A stretch of DNA of 64,000 nt from Bacteroidota bacterium (lineage in GTDB: Bacteria > Bacteroidota > Bacteroidia > B-17B0 > Aurantibacillaceae). The translations under genes were made by a program, and so were the position numbers. Below, in pieces: positions 9,614-18,736 of this stretch (position 1 is the stretch's first letter; every line of letters begins with the position of its first letter). The stretch spans positions 95,921-159,920 of the forward strand of contig JAAFIL010000002.1 in assembly GCA_013297775.1 (NCBI GenBank). The letters run 5' to 3'. The notes under the pieces are model-generated. The model made no database searches. It had not been told where the DNA came from and worked only from the letters and a program-made list of their open reading frames with translations.

Positions 9614-11215
9614 ATGAAAGCGAAATTTATTAGTACCTCATTGTTAGTTGTCCTACTTCTGGGTTGGGGAGGTTTTTATTACCCGTGGTTATGGCCTTTA
9701 CTTGTTTTAGCTTTACTTATTATTTATTTGGGTCTAAGCGATTTGTATCAAACGCAGCATAGCTTACGGCGCAATTTTCCGATAGTTGGGCGCATGCGTT
9801 GGTTGGCCGAGTGGCTGCGCCCAAAGGTGTTGCAGTACTTTGTTGAAAGCGATACCAGCGGCACACCCTACAACCGTTTAAGTCGAAATGTTATTTATCA
9901 ACGGGCTAAAAAAGTAAATGATACAACGCCTTTTGGCACACAACTTAATGTTTACGATGTGGGCTACGAATGGTTAAATCATTCCATTGCCCCTTTGCCA
10001 CCTCATAAAATAGATCATCATCCACGGGTTAAGGTAGGCGGGCCAGATTGTAAACAACCTTACTCGGCAAGTATTTTTAATGTGAGTGCCATGAGTTATG
10101 GTAGCCTTAGTAAAAATGCCATCTTAGCTTTAAATGCTGGGGCTAAACGGGGTGGATTTGCGCATAACACGGGCGAGGGCGGTTTAAGTCCTTACCACCT
10201 CGAACCTGGGGGCGATGTGATTTGGCAAATAGGTACTGGGTATTTTAGTTGTCGCCATGCCGATGGAACCTTTAGCTACGAAGCCTTTGCCGAACGGGCG
10301 CAACACCCCAACGTTAAAATGATTGAGGTAAAACTCAGTCAGGGTGCAAAACCCGGACATGGTGGCATTTTACCAGCTTCAAAAGTAACCGACGAAATTG
10401 CTAAAATTCGTTTGGTCGAAAAAGGAAAAGATGTACTCTCTCCACCTTACCACACCGCTTTTTCTACCCCCGAAGAGTTAGTAAATTTTATAAAAAAATT
10501 GCGAGAGTTAAGCGGTGGTAAACCCATTGGTTTTAAATTATGTATTGGTCAAAAAAGTCAGTTTTTAAGTATTTGTAAGGCCATGTTAAAACACAACTGC
10601 TTTGCCGATTTCATTACCGTAGATGGCGGCGAAGGCGGAACAGGCGCGGCTCCACTAGAGTTTAGCAATTCGGTGGGCATGCCTTTGCGCGATGCCTTGG
10701 CGTTTGTATCGGATGCTTTAAACGGATTTGGTATTAAAAAACACATCAAAATAATTGCATCTGGAAAAGTACACACTGGATTTGATTTAGTTAAAAACTT
10801 TGCGTTAGGAGCCGATATGTGTAACGGCGCGCGCGCCATGATGTTGGCCTTGGGCTGCATACAGGCATTAGAGTGTAATACCAACAAATGCCCAACTGGT
10901 GTAGCCACGCAAGATCCCAAACTTTATAGTGGCTTAGATGTTAGCGATAAACACGTGCGCGTGGCTAATTACCAATCCGAAACCATTAAAGCGGCGGTCG
11001 AATTGATGGCTGCCGCAGGTATTGATCATCCCGATCATTTGCACCGCTCGCATATTTACCGTCGGGTGAGTGCCAATCAAATTCAAACCTATGCCGAAAT
11101 GTACCCGCATGTTTTAAAAAGTAGTTTATTAGAAGCACCCTATCCAAAAGATTGGGAACTATTGGTAATGGAGGCACAAGCCGAAAGTTTTGATACAGCC
11201 ATTAAATATGCGTAA
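9614..11215 (+). CDS. FMN-binding glutamate synthase-family protein (GltB central/FMN domain)
   Basis: 533 residues. One or two N-terminal transmembrane helices (about residues 7-40) are followed by a full glutamate synthase FMN/TIM-barrel domain. Clear motifs are MSYGSLSKNA, HNTGEGGLSPYH, KLSQGAKPGHGGILP, ITVDGGEGGTGAAP and the iron-sulfur type segment CNTNKCPTGVATQDP. It lacks the amidotransferase domain of true GltB, so it is a stand-alone FMN oxidoreductase of unknown substrate, probably membrane-anchored. Such proteins are widespread and often annotated as FMN-binding glutamate synthase family. The preceding permease hints at amino acid metabolism, but this is inference. Confidence 0.88.
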   Translation: MKAKFISTSLLVVLLLGWGGFYYPWLWPLLVLALLIIYLGLSDLYQTQHSLRRNFPIVGRMRWLAEWLRPKVLQYFVESDTSGTPYNRLSRNVIYQRAKKVNDTTPFGTQLNVYDVGYEWLNHSIAPLPPHKIDHHPRVKVGGPDCKQPYSASIFNVSAMSYGSLSKNAILALNAGAKRGGFAHNTGEGGLSPYHLEPGGDVIWQIGTGYFSCRHADGTFSYEAFAERAQHPNVKMIEVKLSQGAKPGHGGILPASKVTDEIAKIRLVEKGKDVLSPPYHTAFSTPEELVNFIKKLRELSGGKPIGFKLCIGQKSQFLSICKAMLKHNCFADFITVDGGEGGTGAAPLEFSNSVGMPLRDALAFVSDALNGFGIKKHIKIIASGKVHTGFDLVKNFALGADMCNGARAMMLALGCIQALECNTNKCPTGVATQDPKLYSGLDVSDKHVRVANYQSETIKAAVELMAAAGIDHPDHLHRSHIYRRVSANQIQTYAEMYPHVLKSSLLEAPYPKDWELLVMEAQAESFDTAIKYA

Positions 11216-11667
11216 TAAAAAGACGAGTCATTTGTGTTTTTTGAAAGCCAGTAACGTTTATTTCATTCTAAATATTTTTACTGTAATACCGTTTTTTGCC
11301 TTGCTCCTATAAAGTTTGTTGGTAGCTTAGTGTATAATTGAAACTATCTATTTTAGCTAATGTACAGTTCTATTAAGGCGGTCGGGCTATCAACTTTAGC
11401 CGCCATTTCAAGAAAGAAGTTCTTTAGAATAAAATATCTAACTCTGTAAAACGCTTAAAATCAATATTTAAAAAATGAGTTAGATTGTATTAGACAGTAG
11501 AAGCCAAATTTTTTGGCGAACCATCTGTCTTAGTGCGGTTAATGATTCCGTTTCATCTAAAATTTTATTTGTTTTTAGTTAAGTGTTAAATCGTCGTTGT
11601 TGTTTGTAATTTTTTTCTAAAACCATTTTAAAATATGTATTTTAGCATTGCATAAGATATTACTACC
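11216..11667. other. Intergenic spacer with repeat F copy
   Basis: 452 bp without a gene. It contains the repeat listed at 11396-11476, preceded by a short GGCGGTCGGGCTATC...TTTAGCCGCC palindrome at about 11377-11404. A TATTTTAG stretch at 11638-11645 could be the -7 element of the protease gene, but no matching -33 was found. Confidence 0.5.
11396..11476 (+). repeat. Repeat F: TTCTTTAGAATAAAATATCTAACTC...GAGTTAGA
   Basis: The segment carries ATCTAACTCTGTAAAA and an inverted ending AAAAATGAGTTAGAT. Related copies lie at 18046-18079 (partial) and 18418-18484 in the same orientation. One more lies at 35187-35475 in the reverse orientation, split by another repeat. Noncoding. Confidence 0.7.
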
Positions 11668-13989
11668 ATGATAAAACATTTACGTCAAATTGTATTAGGG
11701 TTCTCGGTAATGGCAGCATCTGCGCTTACCGCTCAAATTAATATTGAAAAAGGAGTTCCTAATCGTACCTGCGCTACCCCTATACCTGGTGCCGAGTGGG
11801 ATGCTTGGTTTAACCAGCAAGTAGAGGCTTACAAGGCTTCGCACATTAATGGGAAAACGGCCATGCCTTCTTACGTTATTCCCGTTGTGTTTCACGTTAT
11901 ACATGGGGGCCAGGCTGTGGGAACACATCCTAATTTAAGTATTGCGCAAATTACTACGCAAGTTACCGTTTTAAACAACGATTTTGCGGGAACGGGTCAA
12001 AACGTGGCCAATTGTCCTGCGGCATTTCAACCTGTTATAGCTTCTAGTGGCATTTCGTTTTGCTTGGCGGTAAAAGACCCGACCAATGGCATTATGCCGG
12101 ACCCAGGTATTCATCGGGTTAATTTTAATACTTTTACTTTATCGGGTACATTTACCAATAAAGACCCGGCTGGCAATGCTGCAGGGTTTACCAATTTTAT
12201 TAATCAAATTGTAAAACCACAAACAATATGGGATCCTACCAAGTATTGTAACATTTGGGTAACCGATCAACCGCCTAATGGTGGCTTATTAGGTTTTGCC
12301 ACGTTTCCTGCTGGTACAACGCTTCCGGGTGTAACTGGTGGTGGTGGCGCAACAACCGATGGTTGTTGGCTTTGGACAAAAGCTACGGGAAGCGTTGGTA
12401 CATTGGATCCAACGTATAACTTAGGTCGAACGGCTACTCACGAAATTGGGCATTGGCTGGGCTTGCGCCACGTTTGGGGCGATGGTAATTGTGTTAACGA
12501 TTTTTGCAACGATATTCCACCTGCCGAAGCTGCACATTATGGCTGCCCTTCCGCTCCTCATCATGTTAATCAATGCGGTGCTGGCCAAAGCCCCAATGGC
12601 GAGCAAACTATGAATTTTATGGATTATACGGATGATGCGTGTATGTACATGTTTAGTAACGATCAAAAAACAAGGATGTTGACGGCCATGAGCCAAGGTA
12701 CTTATCGTAATTTATTAGGTACCCATGGTTTGTGTACAGCAGGTCCTCCGCCAGTTCCGGGTCCTGCAGTAGCTTCTTTCTCGTTCTTATCTGAGCCTTG
12801 TAGTGGTCGCCCCATTAATATTAGTAACAATTCGAGTGGCGGTCCTCCTCCCACGTTTTCGTGGAGTGTTACACCAGCAACAACGGCTAGTTTTTCGCCT
12901 AACAGCATTGTGGCCTCGCCAGCTGTTACCTTTTCGGTGCCTGGTACTTACACGGTTACTTTAGTAGCTACCAATTCGGTTGCTGCCTCAACGTTTAGCA
13001 CGGTGGTAACTGTTACACCTTGTCCCAAAGACCCCGTTTGTTTAGACACCTTACGGGCGATTAGAAAGTTAGATACGTTAACCACCTACAAAGCACCTAT
13101 TAATGCTGGAGTTGGTGGTTGTGGCGCAAGTGATAACCGAGGTTGGTTAACAGGAACAAATTGTTATAAAGACCGAGAAAAAGCACAATATTTTTCGGCA
13201 GCTACTTATAGTGATACACCGGTTCCGCAAATTAATTCGTTAATTGTGTTGTTTGATACAGTTGGAACTAAAGGAAATGCAGGCACACAAATTACCTCAA
13301 AAATTTGGGGTTATTCAGCAATTTCAGGTGCGCCAACTAACTCTTTAATTGCCAGTAAAGCCGATAGTTTAGGACGCATTACGGGTAGTTTAACTGTAAG
13401 CACCAATTCTATTAGTTATGTAGGTGTACAACCTTACACCTTGCCTAGTAAGCGATTAAAAATTCATAAGTTTAATTTTAGTCCACCTAAATTGTTACCA
13501 TCCAATGGTTTCTTTGCATCGGTCGAAATGCCAATTTTTAATACGACCGATTCATTATTGATTTTTTCGAATACTTATGCAAACACGGGCACCGACTCTA
13601 GCGCGTGGGTAATGGAGTTTATCAATAACAATTGGAAACGCATCAAAACAAAATATGGAGTATCGGTTAAAATGGGTATTATACCTATTATTACTTGCCA
13701 ACCTAAAGCAATTGGTGTAAGCGAAAATACGATGCTGGCTTCTAATATTAGTGTGATGCCAAACCCATCGGAAGGTGTTTTCAATATTGTTACTAGCTTT
13801 GAACAAAGCCGTGATATTAATATTGAAATCTACAATTACCTTGGTCAGATGATAGATCGGGTAGAATACAATTCGGTAAGCACCAATGTATTTACAACCG
13901 ATTTAAGTTCGCGTGCTAATGGCATTTATTTTTTAACCGTTACAAGTGAAGGTCAAAAGGTAACTAAGAAATTAATTGTAGCTAAATAA
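11668..13989 (+). CDS. Secreted M43 (pappalysin-type) zinc metalloprotease with PKD domain and type IX sorting signal
   Basis: 773 residues. A signal peptide (to about residue 22, ...ALTAQ) is followed by a pappalysin-like domain with the extended zinc motif HEIGHWLGLRH at residues 258-268 and a Met-turn NFMDYTDD. A PKD-like domain (about 365-450, ...FSFLSEPCSG to VVTVTPC) and an unassigned 200-residue region follow. The C-terminal type A sorting domain (SNISVMPNPSEGVFNIVTS to the final KKLIVAK) targets the enzyme to the type IX secretion system for surface display or release. Catalytic residues look intact. A second M43 protease with the same plan is encoded at 36947-39007. Confidence 0.93.
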   Translation: MIKHLRQIVLGFSVMAASALTAQINIEKGVPNRTCATPIPGAEWDAWFNQQVEAYKASHINGKTAMPSYVIPVVFHVIHGGQAVGTHPNLSIAQITTQVTVLNNDFAGTGQNVANCPAAFQPVIASSGISFCLAVKDPTNGIMPDPGIHRVNFNTFTLSGTFTNKDPAGNAAGFTNFINQIVKPQTIWDPTKYCNIWVTDQPPNGGLLGFATFPAGTTLPGVTGGGGATTDGCWLWTKATGSVGTLDPTYNLGRTATHEIGHWLGLRHVWGDGNCVNDFCNDIPPAEAAHYGCPSAPHHVNQCGAGQSPNGEQTMNFMDYTDDACMYMFSNDQKTRMLTAMSQGTYRNLLGTHGLCTAGPPPVPGPAVASFSFLSEPCSGRPINISNNSSGGPPPTFSWSVTPATTASFSPNSIVASPAVTFSVPGTYTVTLVATNSVAASTFSTVVTVTPCPKDPVCLDTLRAIRKLDTLTTYKAPINAGVGGCGASDNRGWLTGTNCYKDREKAQYFSAATYSDTPVPQINSLIVLFDTVGTKGNAGTQITSKIWGYSAISGAPTNSLIASKADSLGRITGSLTVSTNSISYVGVQPYTLPSKRLKIHKFNFSPPKLLPSNGFFASVEMPIFNTTDSLLIFSNTYANTGTDSSAWVMEFINNNWKRIKTKYGVSVKMGIIPIITCQPKAIGVSENTMLASNISVMPNPSEGVFNIVTSFEQSRDINIEIYNYLGQMIDRVEYNSVSTNVFTTDLSSRANGIYFLTVTSEGQKVTKKLIVAK

Positions 13990-14010
13990 AAATTGAGTTC
14001 ATTTTTCTTT

Positions 14011-14045
14011 AAAAACCCTTTGGTTAATTTGACCAAAGGGTTTTT
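14011..14045 (+). terminator. Rho-independent terminator after the M43 protease gene
   Basis: A perfect 14-bp stem (14011-14024 with 14032-14045, AAAAACCCTTTGGT) and a 7-nt loop, with the stem's own A and T tracts at the base. It starts 21 bp after the stop codon. Confidence 0.88.
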
Positions 14046-14303
14046 AAATTAGGTACAGCTCAAAAATTAAAAAATCAATATTATCAAGCATCCTAGAAGT
14101 AAAAATGAAAAATATCTGCAAGGTAAAAATACTTGAAGATCAACAAAGCTAGAAAAAACCTTGCATACATTTCATAGTGGAGAATTATCAAACTAAAAAT
14201 AATTATGTTTTGTTTAGAATCGGCAAGCGAACCAATCAAAACATCAAAAAATACAGCTAAATTGGCTATTTTGAAGATAACTGAAAAAGGGCTGAGTTTA
14301 ATA

Positions 14304-14461
14304 CCAACATCATTTCTAAAAGATACGTTGATCCAGTTTCTTTTTTTCTCTTATACTTCCTCAAAAATTATACCCGTAGGCCTTGCTACGCCTATAATTT
14401 TTTCGTCGCCTAAAGGAAAAATAATTCTGGTTCAACTTGTATCTTTTAGAACCGATATTGG
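14304..14461 (+). mobile_element. MITE-like palindrome, CCAA/TA family type 1, copy 1
   Basis: 158 bp with imperfect terminal inverted repeats starting CCAACATCATTTCTAAAAGA and flanked by TA on both sides (14302-14303, 14462-14463). Nested inside are a second inverted pair (AAAAATTATA ... TATAATTTTT) and a central GTAGGCCTTGCTACGCC palindrome. Close copies lie at 24624-24779 and, reversed, 55230-55385. A decayed copy lies at 21748-21902. It has no transposase. TA flanks suggest mobilisation by an IS630/Tc1-like enzyme in trans, which is inference. Confidence 0.8.
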
Positions 14462-14515
14462 TATTATAAAGCAATAGCATTATAACGTCAATATTTGTTC
14501 ATAGTTTAGCTAATG

Positions 14516-15211
14516 TTACCAGATAAAATCAATATCCGCAAATGTTTCGCTTGGTTTAAAGTCCTTGTTAGTTCCAAAATAAATTTCGCTTTCGTGATAA
14601 AACAACAAAGCCCAGTTTAAACTTTGGTCAATTACAGTTAAGTCGTCAGAAGAACCGTAATAAAAGCTATCGAAGTATTTTACTAATAATTTCCAAGGAA
14701 CAATCATTGCGTCTGTAGGTTGCCAAGAAAGAAAAATAGGTTTATCAAACGGAAGACCTCTCTGATAGAGCCATTTTTTGATTTCCTTTTCGTTGCTGTC
14801 TAAAACTCTAGCCTTGTCAATTGTCCGAAAGAAGTCCTTTTTAAACCTAGATTATGCAATAGGAATCGTAGTGAGAGGTGAAAGCCCAATAAAACAGGCA
14901 CTTTTTCGACTGAGGCATAGTGTTGCTATGGTGAAGAAGAAAAAGTGACTGTTTTGAAGGGATTTCGACTCGTAATAGATTCCTATTGCATAATCTAGGT
15001 TAAATGGTATGTCGTTGTGCAAATTTGTCTTGGCAATATAGTCCCACAAAAACTTTGCAGCTTCTTTGTCCAATGGTTTTAATTGGTCAAGGTGTTGCTT
15101 GGGCAATAGATCATATTTCTCTTTCGTAAAACGCCATTTTAGTCGGAAGTCATCCATTGGAATTACGTGTTGAAATAGGTTGTCAAAGTCTATGTTCATT
15201 TGTCGTAGCAT
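14516..15211 (-). pseudogene. Hypothetical gene interrupted by a 154-bp palindromic element
   Basis: Two minus-strand open segments belong to one gene. The 5' part begins MLRQMNIDFDNLFQHVIPMD at 15211 and reaches NLHNDIPF. The 3' part continues KKDFFRTIDKARVLDSNEKE and ends TFADIDFIW at 14516. Between them sits the element at 14846-14999 with TTAAA on each side. Deleting the element and one TTAAA joins 15211-15000 to 14840-14516, exactly 537 nt or 178 residues plus stop, without a frameshift. As it stands, the 5' part reads into the element and stops at 14852. The family is not recognised. The intact product would be a soluble, Trp- and Asp-rich protein. Confidence 0.82.
14846..14999 (-). mobile_element. 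MITE-like element with 22-bp terminal inverted repeats and TTAAA target duplication
   Basis: 154 bp bounded by a perfect 22-bp inverted repeat (CCTAGATTATGCAATAGGAA... at the left, its complement at the right). It is flanked by TTAAA at 14841-14845 and 15000-15004. The interior forms further hairpin arms (ACTTTTTC ... GAAAAAGT) around a GGCATAGTGTTGCTATGG centre. It has no coding capacity. Related sequences lie at 35037-35185 (left flank also TTAAA) and 55392-55485 (truncated, right flank also TTAAA). Confidence 0.85.
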
Positions 15212-15256
15212 TGTTTGTTACGATTACAGCTAACCAACAAATACCCAAAGATAGCA

Positions 15257-17869
15257 TTAACGTGTACTTGTTTTTACTTTAACGTATTGGTGTTTTTCGT
15301 ATTTAGCTTTACGCTTTCGGAAATCACTTTTAAATTTAGGACCATTAACGTTATAGGTATATTTTATTTTTAAATTGGCTAAGTTGCCACCTTTTGCTTC
15401 TAAGGCTGCTTTTATCTTTTCGCGGGTAGCGCGGGCGCGGGCGCGGGCCAAGTCTTTGTTATTACGGAAGGCTCGAGTAGGCACATAAGAAGCACTCGAT
15501 TTAATGGAAACGTTTACTACTTTTTCTTTAGTTAATTCTGCTAATTTAGCAATGTAATTCGTCCAAGTGGCTTCGGTTTCATCTATTTTGGTGCGGTTAT
15601 ATTTAAAGTAAAACTCGTATTCGGTATTAGGCAAATTACTTTGACTTAGTCCGCTATTATCTGGAGTGCCTGTTTCTGCACCTTCTAAATACACCGTTTT
15701 TTTAATGGTTTTTCCTCCTTTTACATTAGCGGTCGATAGCATTATTTTATCGGAGGTTTTATCACCTTTGGTTACTACTAATTCATAATTGGTGTTTTCA
15801 TCTAAATCTAAGTTTTTCACACGCCCTTGTTCATCGGTAACGGCTTCGCGTTTATTGCCATCGCCGTCGGTTAACACAACGTTGGCGTTGGCTACAGGCT
15901 TTTTACTTTTGCGATCGGCATAAACAACCAAGTCTAATAAAGCATCATTATCCGATTTAGGGCGGCTTCCATCAAGGTATAAAATTTGATTTATAATTTT
16001 GCCCGTTTTAATATCTTTAGTGCTAATGGTTTGTGGTTTCGATTTTTTACCATTGCTTTCGGCTGTTAAATTATAACTGGTTTTGGGTTTAAGGGAGATA
16101 CCTTCGTAACGCCCATTAGCATTACTGGTAAAGGTTTGTTGCATTCCTTTCTCATCTTGTAGTAGGATGGTTGCGCCTTCAACTGGTTTTTTATTTTTAG
16201 GGTTATTTAAAACAATGGTGTTTAACAGTAAGGCGTTGCTTTTGGCTTGCACTTTGCCCACCAGTTTAACGGGTTCTAAATTTACTTCGCGTTTAATTTC
16301 TTGATAGGTAAGTTCGTTGGTTACGAAAATATCTTCGTTATAAAATTCTTCTCGGTCTTTAGTTTGGTAAGAGAAGTTGTATTCGCGACCCGGAGGCAAA
16401 ATGGTAGAGAAGGTACCGTTCACCATTTTAGGACGGTAATTGCCAACTATTTCTCCAGTGTTTTTATCGGTTACAATAATAATCAAATCTTCGGGTAAGG
16501 GTTCGCCATCAGCTGGAATAATTTGACCTTTAAATAATGCCAATGCTTTTTCTTTGGCATCGGGTATGGATATAAGGTAAATGTCTTTTTCGCCAAGTCC
16601 TCCTTCTTTTACAGATGAGAAATAAGCGCGTTTGCCATCGGGGGAGGTAACGTAAAATATATCATCGCCAGGTGTATTGATGGGATGCCCCATATTGGTG
16701 ATGTCAATAAATTTATTTTCATCTTCCATGGTGGCAAACATGATATCGTAGCCTCCCATGGTTTTATGACCTGTGGAAGCAAAGAAAAAGGTTTTACCAT
16801 CGGGATGAATAAACGCCCCATCTTCGTCGTAAGGCGTGTTAATGGTTTTGCCCAAGTTTAATGCTTTGCTCCATTTTCCGTTTGGTAATTTAATACAACG
16901 GTAAATATCTTTGCCACCATAACCACCAGGGCGGTCGCTGGCAAAGTAAAGGGCATTGCCATCGGCACTTAGGCAGGCGTGCGATTCCCAAAATTTACTG
17001 TTTACATCGGAGCCAAATTCTTGCAAGCTGCTCCAATTGCTGCCATCCCAAGTCGAATAATAAATGTTTCCATCCTTTTCGGATATGCCTTTGTAGAGAA
17101 TGAGTGTTTGCCCGTCAATAGACAAGTTAATAGAGGCTTCCATGCCTCGTGTATTAATGTAAGGCGAGAGGTTAACGGGTTTACTCCATTTACCTTGGTC
17201 GTCTTTATAACTTACCACAACATCTTCGTTGTATAAACCTGTTACATCTTTTTCGCCGCCTGTGGTGTTGGGGCGACGCGTGGTGTATATCATCATGCGT
17301 TCATCGGCACTTAAAACTGGGCTATATTCGGGGTAGGGGCTGTTAATGCTATCGCCCATGCTAGTAATTTGAACGTTAAGTGGCGAACTTACAATTTCTT
17401 TAGCAAACATGCAGGTGGCTTTATCGTAGGCTAATTCTTTTTTCCATTCGGTATCCTCGGCTTTCATTCCCTTTTCAAATAAATTAAATTGCTCTAACGC
17501 TTCATCGAATTTATAGTTTAAGTGAAGTGCGCGGGCGTAATAATACCTTGCTAAAGTTGGAGCACTTTTTTCGTTGGCATCGTCTTCTTTATAATTTACT
17601 GAAATATTTTTAACGGCTTTTTCGAGGTAATACTCGGCTATGTTGCGTTGGTTGCTCGATTGTAAGTAACAAAACCCAAGGTTGTAATTGATATTAGCAC
17701 TAGATGAATCTATTTTATAGGCTTTTATAAAATTAGCTAAAGCTGAGTCGTAGTTTTCTTCTATTAATAAAAAGGAGCCTTCTTTAAAATAGTCTTTATA
17801 GGTGGCTGTTATTTGAGCCTTAGAAACAAGGCTTATAACCAAAAGAGATAGAAGTAATATTTTTTTCAT
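15257..17869 (-). CDS. TPR / PD40 propeller / carboxypeptidase-regulatory-like / OmpA-like envelope protein
   Basis: 870 residues. A signal peptide (MKKILLLSLLVISLVSKAQ) is followed by TPR units (about 25-150) and a WD40/PD40-like propeller (about 165-430) with repeated SADERMMIYTTRR / SADGNALYFASDRPGG / HPDGKTFFFAS blades. Carboxypeptidase regulatory-like beta domains follow (about 440-745), then a C-terminal region placed like OmpA. In that tail the usual HTD peptidoglycan-binding motif is absent: SSASYVPTRAFRNNKDLARARARA replaces it, though the R-A-rich helix remains. The plan matches PorE-type proteins linked to type IX secretion, but the changed OmpA domain questions its cell wall anchoring. 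A paralogue with a canonical OmpA domain is at 52859-55045. It has its own promoter upstream and is not in an operon. Confidence 0.85.
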   Translation of the reverse strand: MKKILLLSLLVISLVSKAQITATYKDYFKEGSFLLIEENYDSALANFIKAYKIDSSSANINYNLGFCYLQSSNQRNIAEYYLEKAVKNISVNYKEDDANEKSAPTLARYYYARALHLNYKFDEALEQFNLFEKGMKAEDTEWKKELAYDKATCMFAKEIVSSPLNVQITSMGDSINSPYPEYSPVLSADERMMIYTTRRPNTTGGEKDVTGLYNEDVVVSYKDDQGKWSKPVNLSPYINTRGMEASINLSIDGQTLILYKGISEKDGNIYYSTWDGSNWSSLQEFGSDVNSKFWESHACLSADGNALYFASDRPGGYGGKDIYRCIKLPNGKWSKALNLGKTINTPYDEDGAFIHPDGKTFFFASTGHKTMGGYDIMFATMEDENKFIDITNMGHPINTPGDDIFYVTSPDGKRAYFSSVKEGGLGEKDIYLISIPDAKEKALALFKGQIIPADGEPLPEDLIIIVTDKNTGEIVGNYRPKMVNGTFSTILPPGREYNFSYQTKDREEFYNEDIFVTNELTYQEIKREVNLEPVKLVGKVQAKSNALLLNTIVLNNPKNKKPVEGATILLQDEKGMQQTFTSNANGRYEGISLKPKTSYNLTAESNGKKSKPQTISTKDIKTGKIINQILYLDGSRPKSDNDALLDLVVYADRKSKKPVANANVVLTDGDGNKREAVTDEQGRVKNLDLDENTNYELVVTKGDKTSDKIMLSTANVKGGKTIKKTVYLEGAETGTPDNSGLSQSNLPNTEYEFYFKYNRTKIDETEATWTNYIAKLAELTKEKVVNVSIKSSASYVPTRAFRNNKDLARARARATREKIKAALEAKGGNLANLKIKYTYNVNGPKFKSDFRKRKAKYEKHQYVKVKTSTR

Positions 17870-17889
17870 GTGATATTTGAAGCAATCAA

Positions 17890-17923
17890 CAAATATAAAT
17901 TTTATTAGGGTTGTTTAGTGCAA
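17890..17923 (-). promoter_or_regulatory. Bacteroidota-type promoter for the 15257-17869 gene
   Basis: On the minus strand, TTG (17921-17923) and TATATTTG (17890-17897) are separated by 23 bp and match the TTG / TAnnTTTG consensus of Bacteroidota sigma factor ABfr. The -7 element ends 20 bp before the start codon. Confidence 0.6.
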
Positions 17924-18045
17924 GTTTGGGCTTTAAAAATCGAATTTTATAAACAAACTTATTAAGAGGTATAGGTAGTAAAAACACAAGAATTACAACG
18001 GGATAAATGTTGTGCTTATCAGTAATTCCGAATAAGAGGGACTTT

Positions 18046-18079
18046 AGAATAAAATAGCTAACTCTGTAAAAATACTTAA
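18046..18079 (+). repeat. Partial repeat F
   Basis: CTTTAGAATAAAATAGCTAACTC followed by TGTAAAA matches the left half of the repeat at 11396-11476. The right half is missing. Confidence 0.6.
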
Positions 18080-18118
18080 AAGCACATTATGCAACATAAA
18101 TTTATGGAGAACCCAACT

Positions 18119-18300
18119 GCGTGAGGGGTATTTCGACTTCGCTCAATATAAAACAAGCGGCAGCCCCCGAAGGGCGTTTGCTAATTTTGCCAGAGCGAGG
18201 CGGCTGAGGCACGAAGACCCCGCAGCGACTTGGGCAGGCTCAGCGTGGCAGCAGCAAAATAGCAAAACACCCGAGGGGCTAAAGCGGATGACCCGACCCC
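18119..18300 (+). repeat. Copy B of the GTGAGGG...CCCGACCCC palindromic repeat family
   Basis: Starts GCGTGAGGGGTATTTCGACT and ends GGGGCTAAAGCGG..GACCCGACCCC. Interior arms 18172-18190 and 18254-18272 are inverted copies of each other (GGGCGTTTGCTAATTTTGC with GCAAAATAGCAAAACACCC). They enclose GGCGGCTGAGGCACGAAG and ACCCCGC, shared with copy D. Confidence 0.82.
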
Positions 18301-18417
18301 AAAGTAGAACCTGCGTTACCTTAAAACTGATAGTGTAATTATTACACTAAGCTAAGTAAAACTTGATAGGGGACACGCCCAAAAATTTTTAATAAACCGT
18401 CATTTCAAGAAATCGGA

Positions 18418-18484
18418 TGATTTAGAATAAAACGTTTAACTCTGTAAAACATTTAAAATCAAAACTTAAAAATGAGTTAGATGG
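18418..18484 (+). repeat. Repeat F copy
   Basis: TTTAGAATAAAACGTTTAACTC ... AAAAATGAGTTAGATGGAAT matches 11396-11476. Its right end (GAGTTAGATGGAATTATGC) also matches, in reverse, the junction at 35180-35205. Confidence 0.65.
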
Positions 18485-18519
18485 AATTATGCCTTTGTTT
18501 CGAGAAATGAATAGTTATA

Positions 18520-18674
18520 CCAAGTGAACTTATATTTTAGTCCAATCTACTCGTTCTTTTTCATCATTACTTTTTTAAAAATTTGTTCCGTAGGCTATGC
18601 TATGCAACAAATTTTTTCATCGTACTGATAAAAAATAACTTCGCATCTTTGGACTAAAATATAAGTTCATTTGG
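18520..18674 (+). mobile_element. MITE-like palindrome, CCAA/TA family type 2
   Basis: 155 bp. The terminal inverted repeat is about 26 bp with one mismatch (CCAAGTGAACTTATATTTTA...), flanked by TA on both sides (18518-18519, 18675-18676). An inner pair AAAAATTTGTT ... AACAAATTTTTT surrounds a CCGTAGGCTATGCTATGC centre. The arms do not match type 1 elements, but the CCAA ends, TA flanks, length and nested hairpin layout do. Confidence 0.78.
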
Positions 18675-18736
18675 TATTACAGTTTTACAAACGTATCCAA
18701 CACCATTTTATAAATGCAAATGATGCAACCAAAGTG

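Larger units (their letters stand above)
17924..18736. other. Repeat-rich intergenic region
   Basis: About 0.8 kb without genes, filled mostly by a partial repeat F (18046-18079), palindromic repeat B (18119-18300), another repeat F (18418-18484) and a MITE-like element (18520-18674). Confidence 0.7.

Noticed and set aside
14205..14477. 90-codon forward frame
   Set aside because: Covers a CCAA/TA palindromic element; the frame is not kept in the other copies.
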